Assembly: GCA_021029095.1 (NCBI GenBank)
Contig: JAJOHG010000069.1
Span: forward strand, 1 to 64,000
DNA length: 64,000 nucleotides
Direction of reading: 5' to 3'
Source of the DNA: Phellopilus nigrolimitatus
Taxonomy: Eukaryota > Basidiomycota > Agaricomycetes > Hymenochaetales > Hymenochaetaceae
In this document: positions 11,140 through 22,149 of the stretch, piece after piece
Layout: the number at the start of each line of letters is the position of its first letter
Numbering within the stretch: the first letter of the stretch is position 1
Notes under the pieces: generated by a model
The model's database searches: none
Told to the model about the DNA's origin: nothing
What the model saw: the letters and a program-made list of their open reading frames with translations, nothing else
Made by a program: the position numbers and the translations under genes

Positions 11140-14100
11140 ATGAAAATCCCCATTGGCATCCACTCGAGAAAAGAAATCGTCGAAACCACAGCCCTCATAG
11201 ACTCCGGCGCAGAAGGACAATTCCTCGACTCCACCTTTGTGGACATACACCAAATCCCCACCAAACCTCTGCGTCGACCCATTCAAGTCCTTAATGTTGA
11301 CGGAACTCCTAATTCCGAAGGAGAAATCAGTCGTTTCACTTGGCGATTCATTGCAATCGGCGAAGAACTCATCCCAATTTATTTTCTCGTTACCTCCCTT
11401 GGAAGAGAAACCGCTATCCTGGGCCTTCCTTGGCTACGTCGCATCAACCCCAAAATCGATTGGGAGAAACGCACTCTGGACATCCCTAAGCAAAATCCAC
11501 GATCCCTATCTTTTGCCCGATGCGAATCCTATGCCCCACCCGAAGAGCGATCTTTTGTCGCAAAAATCACTCTCAACATCCGTGCAAAAGTAAACACCGC
11601 CATGGATCTTGCACAACGTGCCAATGCTGCCAAGGAACAGAAACCCCTTGAAGAAATTGTACCAGCACACTACCACCAGTTCCTGAAGGTTTTCGAACAG
11701 AAGGCATCCGAACGTTTTCCTCCAGTACGGACCTATGACCACGCCATCGTCCTAAAACCCGATTTCCAACCTAAAGACTGCAAAGTCTATCCCATGGCAC
11801 CCGCGGAACAAAAGGCTCTGGATGACTTCCTTGACGACAACTTGAAGAAAGGTTATATTCGCAAATCTTCTTCCCCCATGGCCTCACCCTTCTTCTTCGT
11901 CGGAAAAAAGGACGGAAAATTGCGTGGATGCCAGGACTATCGCAAACTCAACGAAGGAACAGTCAAAAATGCTTATCCGATTCCCCTCGTATCCGAACTA
12001 CTAGACAAAATTCAAGGTGCAAAATACTTCACCAAACTGGATGTACGATGGGGATACAATAATATTCGGATCAAAGACGGCGACCAATGGAAGGCAGCAT
12101 TCAAAACAAATCGAGGACTCTTCGAACCCATGGTCATGTTTTTTGGACTTTGCAATTCACCAGCGACTTTTCAAGCATTCATGGACGATACCTTCCGAAC
12201 CGTTCTGCTGGAAGGATGGGTCCTCATCTACATGGACAACATTTTCATCATGGCCTCGGACATTCCTACACTTCGCGAACGCACCCGCAAAGTCCTCGCC
12301 ATTGGTCAAGATGCCGACTTATACTTCAAACCGGAGAAATGTGTTTTCGAAGCCACACAGGTAGAATATCTTGGACTTATCATTTCGGAAAACTCAGTTT
12401 CCATGGACCCTGTCAAACTGGCTGGTATCTCGCAATGGCCCACACCGACGAACAAAACCCAAGTCCACTCCTTCCTAGGGTTCTGCAACTTCTACCGCCA
12501 ATTCATCGACCATTATGCAGAAATTGCAGCACCATTGGACGTACTAAAAAGGGAGAAAACCACCTGGGAATGGTCAGATGTACACGAAAACGCATTTCAA
12601 CGGCTCAAAGGCAAATTTCTAGAGAAACCCATTCTCCAGATGCCTGACAAAACTCGACCATTCATCCTGGAGACCGATGCCTCTGGTGTAGCATCGGCTG
12701 GTACTCTTAAACAACTCGATTCAAACGGCGAACCCCATCCCTGTGGGTTCATCTCCAAACAGTTTGATGACACCCAACGACGCTATGAGATTTATGATCG
12801 AGAACTCTTGGCGATTATCCGCGGACTTGAGGCCTGGCGACACTATCTATTGGGTGCACCCCATAAGATAACCATCTGGTGCGACCACAAGAACCTTACC
12901 TATTTCCGTGCGGCCCGCCGTCTCTCACCCCGCCAAGCACGATGGAGCCTATTTCTCTCCCAGTTTGACCACCACATCCAATATGCACCAGGAAAAGACA
13001 ATACCACAGATCCCATGTCCCGACGCTCTGACTACCTGATTGATGGCAAATCCGAACCGGATGATCCCCCACTCTTACCCGAATCCGTCTTCATTGCCAC
13101 GACTACTTTTGACTTCAAAACCCGTCTAATTCTTTGCACCAAGGAAGACAACTTCGCCAATGAAGCTCTCAATATCATCCGATCGGCCGGTATTCCACCA
13201 TTTTGGTCTTCCCTTGCCGATTGGACAGAGAAAGATGGCATTGTATTCTTTAAACAGAAGGCCTACATCCCAGACGACATCGAACTCCGCCGACATGCAG
13301 TACAACTGTACCACGACACCCCTGTCATGGGACACCCTGGAATTTACAAAACCCTCGCATTGCTCAAACAACATTATTGGTGGCCAGGAATGTACATCTT
13401 TGTCAAGAAATTCGTCAATGGTTGCGCGATCTGTCAACAAATGAAGATCAACACACCCCACCGTCCCACCCCTCCATCCGATCCCTGCTGAACCCAATGC
13501 GCATCCGTTTTCCACAGTCTCCATGGACTTTATCACCGGACTCCCCGAATCAAATGGCTACGACTCCCTATTTGTCACCGTCGATCACAACCTTTCCAAA
13601 GGCATTGTCCTTTCTCCCTGCAACAAAACCATTGATGCCCTTGGAACTGCCCAATTGTATCACGATAACGTCTACCGGCGCTTTGGGTTACCCCAGAAAC
13701 TCATCTCTGACCGAGGACCCCAATTCGCTTCCAAAGTCTTTCAGGAGCTTTGTAAGAAGCTCAATATCACATCAGCCCTATCCACTGCGTTCCACCCTCA
13801 AACAGACGGAGAAACGGAGCGAGTAAACCAAGAAGTCGAAGCGTACCTTCGAATCTATTGTGGACGCCACCCAGAAACCTGGACTGATCACCTGCCTGAT
13901 ATTGAATTCGCACACAATCAACGCGAACATTCTGCCACAAAACGCTCCCCATTCTCACTCCTTATGGGGTACGAACCAATCGCCATCCCTGCTGCAGACC
14001 CCAATTCCGATCACCCCTCGGTAGAAGAACGCCTTCGCTCCCTTAAAGCCCTCCGAGAAGAAGCACTTGCTGCGCATGAACTTGCTCACATGCACATGGC

Positions 14101-14554
14101 TGCCCGCATGACTCGGAATTTCACACCCTTCAAGAAAGGGGAGAAAGTTTGGCTAGAAGCCCGGAACCTTGACATCGCCTCTCCATACAAGAAATTGTCC
14201 CCTAAACGCGAAGGTCCCTTCGAAATCAAGGATGTGCTATCCCCATGGTCTTATCGCCTGACTCTACCGGTCCGATGGCGAATCCATAACGTCTTCCATG
14301 CCTCCCTCCTGACTCGTTATGTGGAGACCGATACCCACGGACCTACCCACGCGGAGCCACCACCTGACCTTGTCAATGGAGAAGAAGAATACGAGGTTGA
14401 CGCAATACTACGTCATCGTTTCCCAAAGAACCGAAGACAATACCTCGTGTCCTGGAAAGGATGGTCATCGCTCCACAACTCGTGGCAGAAGGAATCGGAC
14501 CTCAAAAATGCGAAAAAACTTCTCAACGATTATAAAAAGACCCATCGACTCTAA
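11140..14554 (+). pseudogene. pol: pol of the chromovirus: PR-RT-RH-IN-chromodomain (frameshifted)
   Basis: Frame one (to TGA 13489-13491) holds the protease motif ALIDSGAEGQFLD, RT (KLDVRWGYNNIRI), RNase H (ETDAS, YDRELLAI, CDHKNLTYF) and the integrase H2C2 finger ending GCAICQQ. Frame two (to TAA 14552-14554) holds the integrase core (MDFITGLP, SDRGPQF, DGETERVNQ) and a chromodomain with YLVSWKGW and LKNAKKLLNDY. The two are joined by a +1 shift in the C-rich run near 13460-13480: reading resumes as IPAEPNAHPF. The RT box reads YMDN (codon AAC at 12238-12240) where the family has YxDD, so a catalytic aspartate is missing. A chromodomain is expected to target insertion to heterochromatin. 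Confidence 0.92.
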
Positions 14555-14586
14555 CACCGTCCATCAGCTCCCACTTCCATTGTCTC

Positions 14587-14943
14587 ATGCCCTACTTCCC
14601 TTTCCACCTACCGCACCTACCCTCTGTCAACTGGACCTTCACCCTTGAAATCGGAGAATCCACCCCTATCTTCCTCCAGTTCATCATCGACCACACCGAC
14701 TACCCCGACGACCGCCGCCTCGTAATCCGCCTCGGCATTGACGTCCTCGAACAGCAAATCCTCCACCTCGTCTTCCGATCCATCCCACGCAGCCGCAGGA
14801 TCAATCGTCGATCCCGAGCCGTCCTTGCACGCAACATACCTGTACACTTCGCTCCACCAGAAGACCTCATCCCTGACCTCGACCCCGTCCCCGTCTATCG
14901 CGATGCCGCCACAGAGATCCCCGAGACGCCTGAACACCTTTGA
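14587..14943 (+). CDS. Small ORF between pol and the accessory ORF
   Basis: This is a 118-codon frame from ATG at 14587, 33 bp after the pol stop, overlapping the next ORF by 41 bp in another frame. It includes a moderately hydrophobic stretch (TPIFLQFIIDHTDYPDD) and an Arg-rich stretch. I do not recognise it. It may be the N-terminal part of the accessory protein, read by frameshift, or chance. Confidence 0.35.
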   Translation: MPYFPFHLPHLPSVNWTFTLEIGESTPIFLQFIIDHTDYPDDRRLVIRLGIDVLEQQILHLVFRSIPRSRRINRRSRAVLARNIPVHFAPPEDLIPDLDPVPVYRDAATEIPETPEHL

Positions 14944-15769
14944 TCCTCTCCCGGCACCTCACACTCGGCTCCCCGTCTCTGGCAACCGGCCCAACCTCGA
15001 CTTCGCCAACGATCGCTCTTTCCTCCGTCATGTCTTCGTCGATCCCGGCCTCGTCAGCCCAATCAGTCAAACCATCCGAGACTCTCAACGGCCCGATCTC
15101 GTCCGCTGGCAGAAGGCCCATGACCAAGCCGAGCAGAACCTCGCTATCGCCAATCGTATGGGTGAACATATCGATGAACTGCGCGACGAAAACGAGAAGG
15201 CAAAGTCTACGGCTCGCCGGCAAATTCGGCAAATCTTGGAAGGAGCCCTCGATGCTGGTGTACTCGCTATCCTGGACGACTATCGACCCTCGAACGACCG
15301 CTTTCCCATCGATGAAGTCACAGGTGCCATTGATCTCACCTCGCCTCCGCCTGGACTTCCGGTTCCTCCACCATCGACTCCGCCACCTCCTGCCGCACCA
15401 TCACCGTCTCCGTCACCCCCCGATGAATTCATTGCCGGAACATCGCCACCAGTCACTCCACCCACAGCTCGTCCCTTCCGGCGCGCAGTCAATCCCTTCA
15501 CGCAGTCCATGATGGGTGACGTTCCGTTCTCTCAGATGTCGCCTCAGGAGATCCAAGGACACCTTAACCGGCGCAATTCCCCTGAGAACTCCACGGCAAC
15601 TCCGCTTCGAGTTCGGACACAGTTCTCACCTCGGGTCATCAGGTGCTTCACATGCGGCCAAGACGGACATCGGCAACAGGATTGTATTCGCTACCAATGC
15701 GGATGGTGCGACAGACTCGCCCCCGGACACTCTTCGACTAACTGCCCGCACACGAACCGTCATTATTAG
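14903..15769 (+). CDS. Accessory retrotransposon ORF with two CCHC zinc knuckles
   Basis: Sense ORF of 288 aa from ATG 14903, between pol and the 3' LTR where chromoviruses usually have nothing. In order: a basic start, a helical charged region (QKAHDQAEQNLAIANRMGEH), a long Pro/Ser-rich linker, and at the C-terminus CFTCGQDGHRQQDC followed by CGWCDRLAPGHSSTNC, both CX2CX4-5HX4C-type knuckles. It resembles a second nucleocapsid-like, nucleic-acid binding protein. The frame is open for another 55 codons upstream, beginning at a non-ATG codon. It is intact although gag and pol are broken. Function unknown; packaging or RNA chaperoning is inference. Confidence 0.7.
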   Translation: MPPQRSPRRLNTFDPLPAPHTRLPVSGNRPNLDFANDRSFLRHVFVDPGLVSPISQTIRDSQRPDLVRWQKAHDQAEQNLAIANRMGEHIDELRDENEKAKSTARRQIRQILEGALDAGVLAILDDYRPSNDRFPIDEVTGAIDLTSPPPGLPVPPPSTPPPPAAPSPSPSPPDEFIAGTSPPVTPPTARPFRRAVNPFTQSMMGDVPFSQMSPQEIQGHLNRRNSPENSTATPLRVRTQFSPRVIRCFTCGQDGHRQQDCIRYQCGWCDRLAPGHSSTNCPHTNRHY

Positions 15770-16163
15770 GGGCGGAACGTCCGCGATGACGTTAAACTAG
15801 AGGTCGTTGTGGGAACAGATCCGTGAAACCCTCTGCTTTCAGGTGATGCTGACAAACCTGGTCCAACGTTTTGGGTGAGCTTTATTGCTTTCGTTAAACC
15901 CTTCTTGAAGTTGTAGGCTCGCTCGAAACCTTCTGCTTGTTGGTGATGCTGAGAAACCTTCACGGCTGGAGATTTTCGGAATCCGGCATGGTCACGTCTC
16001 GTCTCGTCTCGCTTTTTCTTGTTGAGTTTTCTCTTTTACTTTTTTCAGTTTTGACTTCCTTCACGCGCATTGTAACTGCTTATTGGCGTTTATTTCGCCC
16101 TATTGCGTTTCCTTTTCGCCTTTCTTTTGTTTTCTTTGACAGTTTCGGCGAACTGTCGGCCTT
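15770..16163 (+). other. 3' untranslated part of the retrotransposon
   Basis: Non-coding. It contains two imperfect copies of a motif like CTGCTT..GGTGATGCTGA.AAACCT, near 15830-15862 and 15930-15960, and a GTCTC repeat near 16000. It ends in the purine tract. Confidence 0.5.
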
Positions 16164-16173
16164 AAAGAGGGGG
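16164..16173 (+). promoter_or_regulatory. Polypurine tract
   Basis: AAAGAGGGGG lies three bases before the 3' LTR (TAA then TGTTAG), the usual place of the plus-strand primer. Confidence 0.8.
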
Positions 16174-16176
16174 TAA

Positions 16177-16682
16177 TGTTAGAACTTACCTTGCTTACCT
16201 CACGACCCCCTTACATCATTCCCTCCTCGCTTAGTCAGGCCTTTCACCTTTCCATTATCTTTCCCTTAGTTCATGGCCTGACCCCTTCCACATTGTACGC
16301 GCCCCTCCTGGGCGTTCCCCGCTCCACGCTCCACTGCCTCATCCCTCGCTCCACTGTACACGCCCCTTACGGGCCTTTCCCTCACGCTCCCCTCATGTCA
16401 TGCTGCGCATGACTCCATAGCTCCGCTGACATCATAGTCAGCCTCACAGTATATATAGGTACATCGCTGGGACCTTAAGCCCCAGCTTGACCTCCTTGTT
16501 CAGTAGCTAGCATAGTCTTGCTATTCATCGCCTTTGCTCTTCATAGTCTTGCGCCCTGCGCTTCACAGTCTTGCCATAGTCATTGTCGCCTTGTCACAGT
16601 CAAGCCTCACGTCACTCGTCACGTCACTGTCCACAAGTCACGCTCCTCGCTCCATTAGGCAAGACCCTGTTACTCCGTAACA
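16177..16682 (+). repeat. 3' LTR
   Basis: 506 bp with the same ends, TATA box and internal repeats as the 5' copy. I found no difference when comparing the two. It is preceded by a purine tract and followed by the A5 duplication. Confidence 0.97.
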
Positions 16683-16687
16683 AAAAA
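16683..16687. repeat. Target-site duplication, right
   Basis: AAAAA directly follows the 3' LTR, matching 9064-9068. Beyond it the interrupted membrane-protein gene resumes. Confidence 0.6.
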
Positions 16688-17225
16688 GCTGAGTAAATCA
16701 TCATGATTTTTTTTTGGTCATCAATCAGTTTAAGACTTACTTGCTGTACCAGAAAGGGCTCCGAGAATGCCAATGTATCGGTTCTATATCCATTTGTCAG
16801 AGATAATCAAATAATAGTTTAGAAATTTTCCTTACTGCAAAGTAAATCAAGCTGACAGGGTTACAAGGAGAGCTCTTCTTGCCATAGATAAGTAAATGTA
16901 TGCCTGATGTAAATGCTCTGCAAGCAGCTGCCTGGCGTACCCAAAAGTATTTTACCTAAAATATATAATGATCAGCTGAGATATAGAAATAAGAAATGCC
17001 GGGCCTTACTTCCTTATCCATAGTGGTAACTGAAAAGTCAATGTATTGTCTAAATTAAGAACAGTTGATATGTAGTAAAGCAAGCAGCAGACTGAACGTA
17101 CTGGTGTCATATATTAAGAGAGTTATGATTGCTGTTTGAATGCTTTGTGATATACCCGAGCTTGAGACGATAAGTGGCACTAGGCTTGGGTCGATGGGCT
17201 CAATGTCAGAGCGGATTGAATGCAT

Positions 17226-19324
17226 TGTGTAGGTGCTTGCAGGGGACTACGCTGTCAATGTTCCTTAGCAAAGCTGAGACACGTCAACTCGGGGAATGGC
17301 TTGAGATAGCTCAGTGGGCTCAAGGGCTTTAAAGGCGCAGAAAGCGAGCAGAACTTACAACGAAGGCGGTACTGTAAGCGAATTGCGCTGTCGAAATGGA
17401 AAAGAAACCCCGAACTGATTCGAAGCTGTAAGGTCTTACAATTTTCATGGATCCTACACAGCCTCATTGACCACCATGTGCTCATGAGCGTCTCGAGGAA
17501 GTCATTCGCAGCAATCTGTCAAACACTAAGTGTGAATACAACATAGAGAAAGCGGTATTCCAGAGAACGTGCCAACGACGGGTGAGGACAGGGACATTGC
17601 ACCGTGGCTCGATGAACCGGTGAGCACTCCTCGAAAATTTGTTTCTGTGCTGTTAACAGAGCGGCTGCGGTTCTCAGCCGCTACTCCCAAAACAGAAACC
17701 TCTTATTTTGAACGGGAAACGCTCGGTCATGAACTTTGTATCGGTGAGGCAAGAAAGCACGATATCCCTGCCGCGGGGCTGTGGGAGCGAATCGAACATG
17801 CGGCGCGCAAATGTTGCTGCACAGTCGAATCACACGAGTGCTCCAGATGTCATTGTTCTTATTGATTAGCCATGTGAGTGCCACCACATGAGTTCAGCGT
17901 CTCTTTGGAGAACACGACGACCATCTTAATGGAAAGATGTTCGTAAACTACACTGAGAACGGCGCCAGGCGTGCGCCTTCCTCGAGCGTGCTTCATCATT
18001 GAAGGGAAGTACGAAGTCGCATCTTTTCTATTGGCGCCGTGCCGGTGGAGCCTCGTACCCCTATGATGCGAGAAGAAAAATCTCGAAAAGAAATGTTGCC
18101 GGCAGACTACATAGCATTTGAGAAGACATGGTGTGCCGAGAAGATGAAGATGCAAGCTGTGTCTAGAACATATCTGAAACAGGCTCGAACGCAGCCAAGG
18201 TGCCATCTGCCTCGCTGCCGAGAGATGGGCACTTTTTTTAGACAATCATTTCTAAGGCGTCTGAGCACTGAGCAGTCTTGAAGATTAAGAACACTAATGA
18301 TTGTCGGCTTTCCTGCACTGTTGTCGCCCTCGCGCGACTTCTGTGGTCTTCCGTTTCTTGTGCCACATGAGCTGAAGCCAAACGTGTTCACGTAGCACGG
18401 TTAAAAGACACAAATGCAACCGGAGACTCAGACAGAAACACTGAGTAGAAATGGCCCGAATACCAAATTTTCCCTTGTCTATCTCTCGCTTCTCTCGCAA
18501 TTCCGCTTCTTTGCTCTGCGACTGCAGAGTCGCAACAAACCGACCCGGAAAAAACGAGACTGCGGGCTCGAACTTACGAGTCCAGATGATAACAAACCTA
18601 CGCCCTGGAAACTCGAAGATAAAAAGGTAAACCTACGATCCGACGTTCGCGCTTCGTCGTGCACAGTTTTCTTCATCCTTCAGGGTAGATTCCTGAGCTG
18701 GTCATTGTAATCGGGCCGCGATGCTTGCAGTTTCGTTCTACTTGTGCCCTTCCGATAGATACCTGGACATATAACTCATTCATGCGAATGCTCGGTGCAC
18801 TTGAATACATTTGTCTTCTCGCATGGTTGCCAGATCTTTTCCTCATTGGTATTGAGATATGATATGTGCATTTCCCAGTCGAAACCGTCTATTATGACTA
18901 GTCTAGTCAGACCTTTTGCTGCGAGCAGACAAAGTACGGATATGTACGCATGGAGGTACCTGTACAAGAGTTTCGAAGTCGGCTACGATATAGATTACCC
19001 CCAGCACTATGCATGGGACCTGGAGGGACTCCTAAGTAGGATACTTGTTGTAGCACGCCGACCTCTGGGCGTTACTTCAGCCAAAAAAAAAGTCAGCGAA
19101 CTGAGCATCTGAGCGGAACGCAGGATTGCGCAGGGATGTACTCACGAGGGAAAATTGACGGTGAGGGCCGGACAGGCGGGAAAGAGCAGGAGGGTCAAGA
19201 AAAGAATCAGAAAGAGGAAAGATGGTGCCGCCCGCTGATCGTGCCGATCGCGACGTCGACGTCGATCGGAGAAGGCACGGAGGATTAGCATGCAGCGATC
19301 AGCCAGCGCGCCGATCCACGATCT
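17226..19324. other. Intergenic, no supported gene
   Basis: About 2.1 kb with only short frames on both strands. None shows a domain or joins by splicing. The left end is the upstream flank of the DUF6533-type gene. The right end is the 3' flank of the first C2H2 gene, with a short A tract near 19081. Confidence 0.4.
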
Positions 19325-21921
19325 TCACATCCGTGTCCGCGCCCGCGTTCTGCGCCGCATAGGCGATATCGCCGTCGGACGGGCAGCCGCTGCCGTCTCG
19401 CCCTTCTGCTTCTTCCGCGGGCTCTGCCTTCCCGTACCGCGCCTCCCCTTCCCCTTCCCCTTCACCTCGCGTGCGCCCTCCTCCTCGGACTCGATAGAGG
19501 CGTTCGACGCCGCCTCCGACTCAGCGTCCGACTCGGCAGCTTTCGTTGCGGCCTTTGCGGTGGGCTTGCGCCCCCGCTTACCGCCCTTCTTCGGCTTTGC
19601 ATCCTTCTCTTTCTCCTTTTCCTTCTTCCCCGCCTCCTTGCTCGCCTTATCTCCTTCTCCCTTCTTTCCCGCGCCAGCCGCCGCACCAGCGGCAGCTTCG
19701 GGCTGCGGCGGCGGTGGGTACGTGTAAAGCTTGTACGGTGGGTCGGGCGCCGCGCCCGGGGTCGTGCCGTCACCGGAAGACTGGCGCGTCGACGCGCGCG
19801 TCGCACGCGCGTTCGACTGCGGGAGCGCGCGGGGGTTCGGCGTCTCCTTCTCCTCCTTCTCCTCTTTTTCGGGCTCCTTCGGCTCCTTAAGCTCCTTCGC
19901 AGGTGACAACTTCGCCGCGCCCTTCGTACCCGCCTTCGCCTTCCCGTTCGCGCTGCCGCCGGAGGTGCGCATGGCCGACGTTGCGTGCGCGTGCTGAGGA
20001 GCTGCATACGCGTACACGGCCGGGTATGCGACGTAGCCCTGCGGCGGGTACGGCGCGCCGCTTCCGTCGCCCGCAGTCGCGCCCTCTGAGCCCGTACCAC
20101 CTGTATGTGCATTCGGTGCGGCAGGGACGGGCATCGGAAACGGGTAGGGGTACCCGTACTGTGCGTAGTGCGCCTGATACTGCGCGTAGGTCTGCTGCAT
20201 GAACGCGGGGTCGCCGACGGGGACGAGCACCTGGTGGAACTGCAGCCCAGGTGGTGGGTGTGGCGCGCCACTTCCGCGCCCCTTCAAGGCATTCGGAGAC
20301 GCGCTAGTTGAAGTCGGCTTCCGTCCTCGGGACCCCTTCGGGCCATGCCCACCAGCGTCGCCAGTCTGCGCGTCCTCGTCCTCATATTCGTCCTCGTCTT
20401 CGCCCTCCGCGTCGCCGTCGCCTTCCTCGTCGACTTCTTCGCCCTCCGCGTCGGGATCGACCTCGCCTTCCGCATCTGCGTCCTGGTCGCCTCCGCCGCC
20501 GCCCTGTTCGAGTGCCGGGTCGACGGGGAACGCCATCTCGACCGGGACAGTCATAGCCATCTGTCCCGACATCCCCGCGTGCGCGTCCTGCTGCGCATGC
20601 GAGTGCGAGTGTGCAGGATACATCGGCCCCGACGGCCCAGCGCCCCCATACGGCCCGCCGAGCGCCGCACTCGGCCCTCCAGCAGCGCCGTAAGCGTACT
20701 CGCCCTCGTCGTCCCGCTCGTACTCCGCGCCGCCGAACTCGCTCTCTTCCGTGTACGGCGGCGTCGGCGGCTGCTCGCCCGCGCCCGCGCCCGCGGCCTG
20801 CTGCTGGCGCGCGCCCGTGCGCATGTTCGACTTGCGCGGGTACAGCTGCGCGTGCGTCACCGGCCGGCCGCTGCCCCGGAACATGTCCGCCTGCGGCTGC
20901 GCAACCGCGTACCCGCGCTGGCCCGCGTACTGCTGCGCGCCGCCCGGGTGCTGCTGTTGGTCGAGGAGGACGCGCTGGCCGTTGTGTGGGTTCGGGTTCG
21001 ACTTGGTGTACGGGATGGGGTACGACGTCGATGGCATAAGCGCGCCGGAGGGACGCCGCGCGTGGTTGCGGTAGTGCCGCCGCATGTTTGACGAGACGTT
21101 GAACGAGCGCCCGCATCCCGGATACGGACATGCGAAGGCTACAAAGACAGAATGTTAGCAAAGTCGTCACAACAGGAGGTCTGACCGAACTCACGCTTCG
21201 CACCCGTGTGCGTGTTGAGGTGGATCTTGAGGCTGCTTGGGCGGTTGAACCGTTTTCCGCACTGCGGGCACGGATGGCGCCGCTTCTCCCTCCCATTATC
21301 GTCTTCGCCATCGTCCCCGTCTTCGCCATCGTCCATCCCGTCATCGCTTCCGTCCATTCCCGATCCACCGCCAAAGCCACCGGGTCCCATCCCGCCGCCG
21401 TTGCCGCTGCCGCCCATGCCACCCATGACCAGGCCGCCTGCGCCGAGCCCGCCAGGATCCATCCCCATCCCCATCGCCGAACCCAGTCCCGGTCCCGGCC
21501 CCATGCCTATATCTGGTCCGAACATGTAGTGGTCTTGGCGCCCACCGGCGTGTGCGTGCGCAGCGTCGTAGGGGTGCTTGACAGCGTGGCCGCCACTAGA
21601 GTGCGCAGTGTGGTGCGCGTGCGGATGTTGGAAGGTGTGTGGGAAGATGATCTGGTCCGGGTGTGGCTGTTGCTGTTGCTGTTGCTTCTCGTGCTGCCGG
21701 CTGGATGACGTCGCCTGGGACAGCGCCGGCGATTGAGGGAGGATAGAACCTGGCTGCGACGGGCTGCCACTCTGGCTGGCTTGCTGGAAGAAGTGTTCTG
21801 CAACGACGATAGTAAGTCAAAACGCTCAGGAAAAACGTAGAAGAAAGCGCAAAAGACACATAAGAAAGCGCTCACCTGGGAAGAGGTCCTTGAGGCCCGG
21901 AAGGGTGGACGCGGCTTCCAT
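19325..21921 (-). CDS. C2H2 zinc-finger transcription factor, paralog 1
   Basis: Three exons: 21921-21876, 21797-21195 and 21138-19325, giving 820 aa. ATG 21921 starts MEAASTLPGLKDLFP, which is also the start of the paralog; an in-frame TGA lies upstream. Finger 1 (CPQCGKRFNRPSSLKIHLNTH) ends exon 2 near residue 213. Finger 2 (CPYPGCGRSFNVSSNMRRHY) starts exon 3, joined by TGAKPFA. An acidic DG/ED run precedes the fingers. The long C-terminus is low-complexity: Gln, Gly/Ala/Pro, an Asp/Glu block, then Lys/Arg-rich patches and PRKKQKG, a likely nuclear signal. Agaricomycete proteins of this shape act as nuclear regulators; targets here are unknown. Confidence 0.9.
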
Positions 21922-22149
21922 CGCCAGCGTCGACTCCAGTTTTGCAGCGTTACGGATGGAGATGGTCGTGGTTCGAGTTCAAGTTGTGCTGACGGTGTGG
22001 AATGGAAAGAGAGGGCGCAGCGGCGGACTCATAAAGCGAGAGAAAAGCCGGCCGAAGCCGACAATCAACGCCAAGGATCGCCACCCGCAAATCTCGTTTT
22101 GTACGCTAAAACTCTCAGAGAAATATATGTAGAAAAATACCCGGCTACC

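Larger units (their letters stand above)
9069..16682 (+). mobile_element. Full-length Ty3-type LTR retrotransposon, chromovirus clade
   Basis: A 7614-bp element is bounded by two 506-bp LTRs that begin TGTTA and end TAACA and appear identical on reading. Gene order is gag, protease, RT, RNase H, integrase with C-terminal chromodomain, then an extra ORF. A self-complementary primer site follows the 5' LTR and a purine tract precedes the 3' LTR. The A5 flanks on both sides fit a 5-bp target duplication. The chromodomain places it with chromoviruses (Tf1/sushi-like). Identical LTRs imply recent insertion, yet gag and pol carry a missing ATG, an in-frame stop, a changed RT catalytic residue and a frameshift, so this copy is probably non-autonomous. 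Confidence 0.95.
7977..17225 (-). pseudogene. DUF6533-type multi-pass membrane protein gene split by an LTR retrotransposon
   Basis: Exons (minus): 17225-17102, 17029-17010, 16955-16941, 16877-16836, 16783-16741, then after the element 8760-8722, 8665-8573, 8517-8436, 8389-8249 and 8193-7977. They encode IYDTITTMDKEVKYFW, NPVSLIYFANRYIG, ILMMRVLALYHQ, FLRTLFILDAAFTLGI, LAEGVTTC and a C-terminal tail HLKEAGEQGVNEGTSYR, all typical of the basidiomycete DUF6533 membrane family of unknown function. No stop codon occurs in any resolved exon and phases fit. One or more exons around the insertion (16740-16683 and 9068-8761) could not be resolved. The 7.6-kb insertion lies between the fifth and next recognisable exon, probably in or beside an intron, antisense to the element. 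Gene and introns are much more AT-rich than neighbours. It is called disrupted, but splicing around the insertion is possible. Confidence 0.75.

Noticed and set aside
14617..15510. Minus-strand ORFs across the accessory retrotransposon ORF
   Set aside because: Glu/Gly/Val-rich shadows of a Pro/Ser-rich sense frame; no motif, while the sense frame has zinc knuckles.
17770..17850. tRNA-like T-loop (GAATCGAAC) on the minus strand
   Set aside because: The T-stem does not pair and no anticodon or acceptor stem could be folded.
20345..21091. Long plus-strand ORF (248 codons) opposite the first C2H2 gene
   Set aside because: It mirrors the GC-rich, low-complexity coding strand. The product is Arg/Leu/Val-rich with no domain, and the sense gene is firmly supported.
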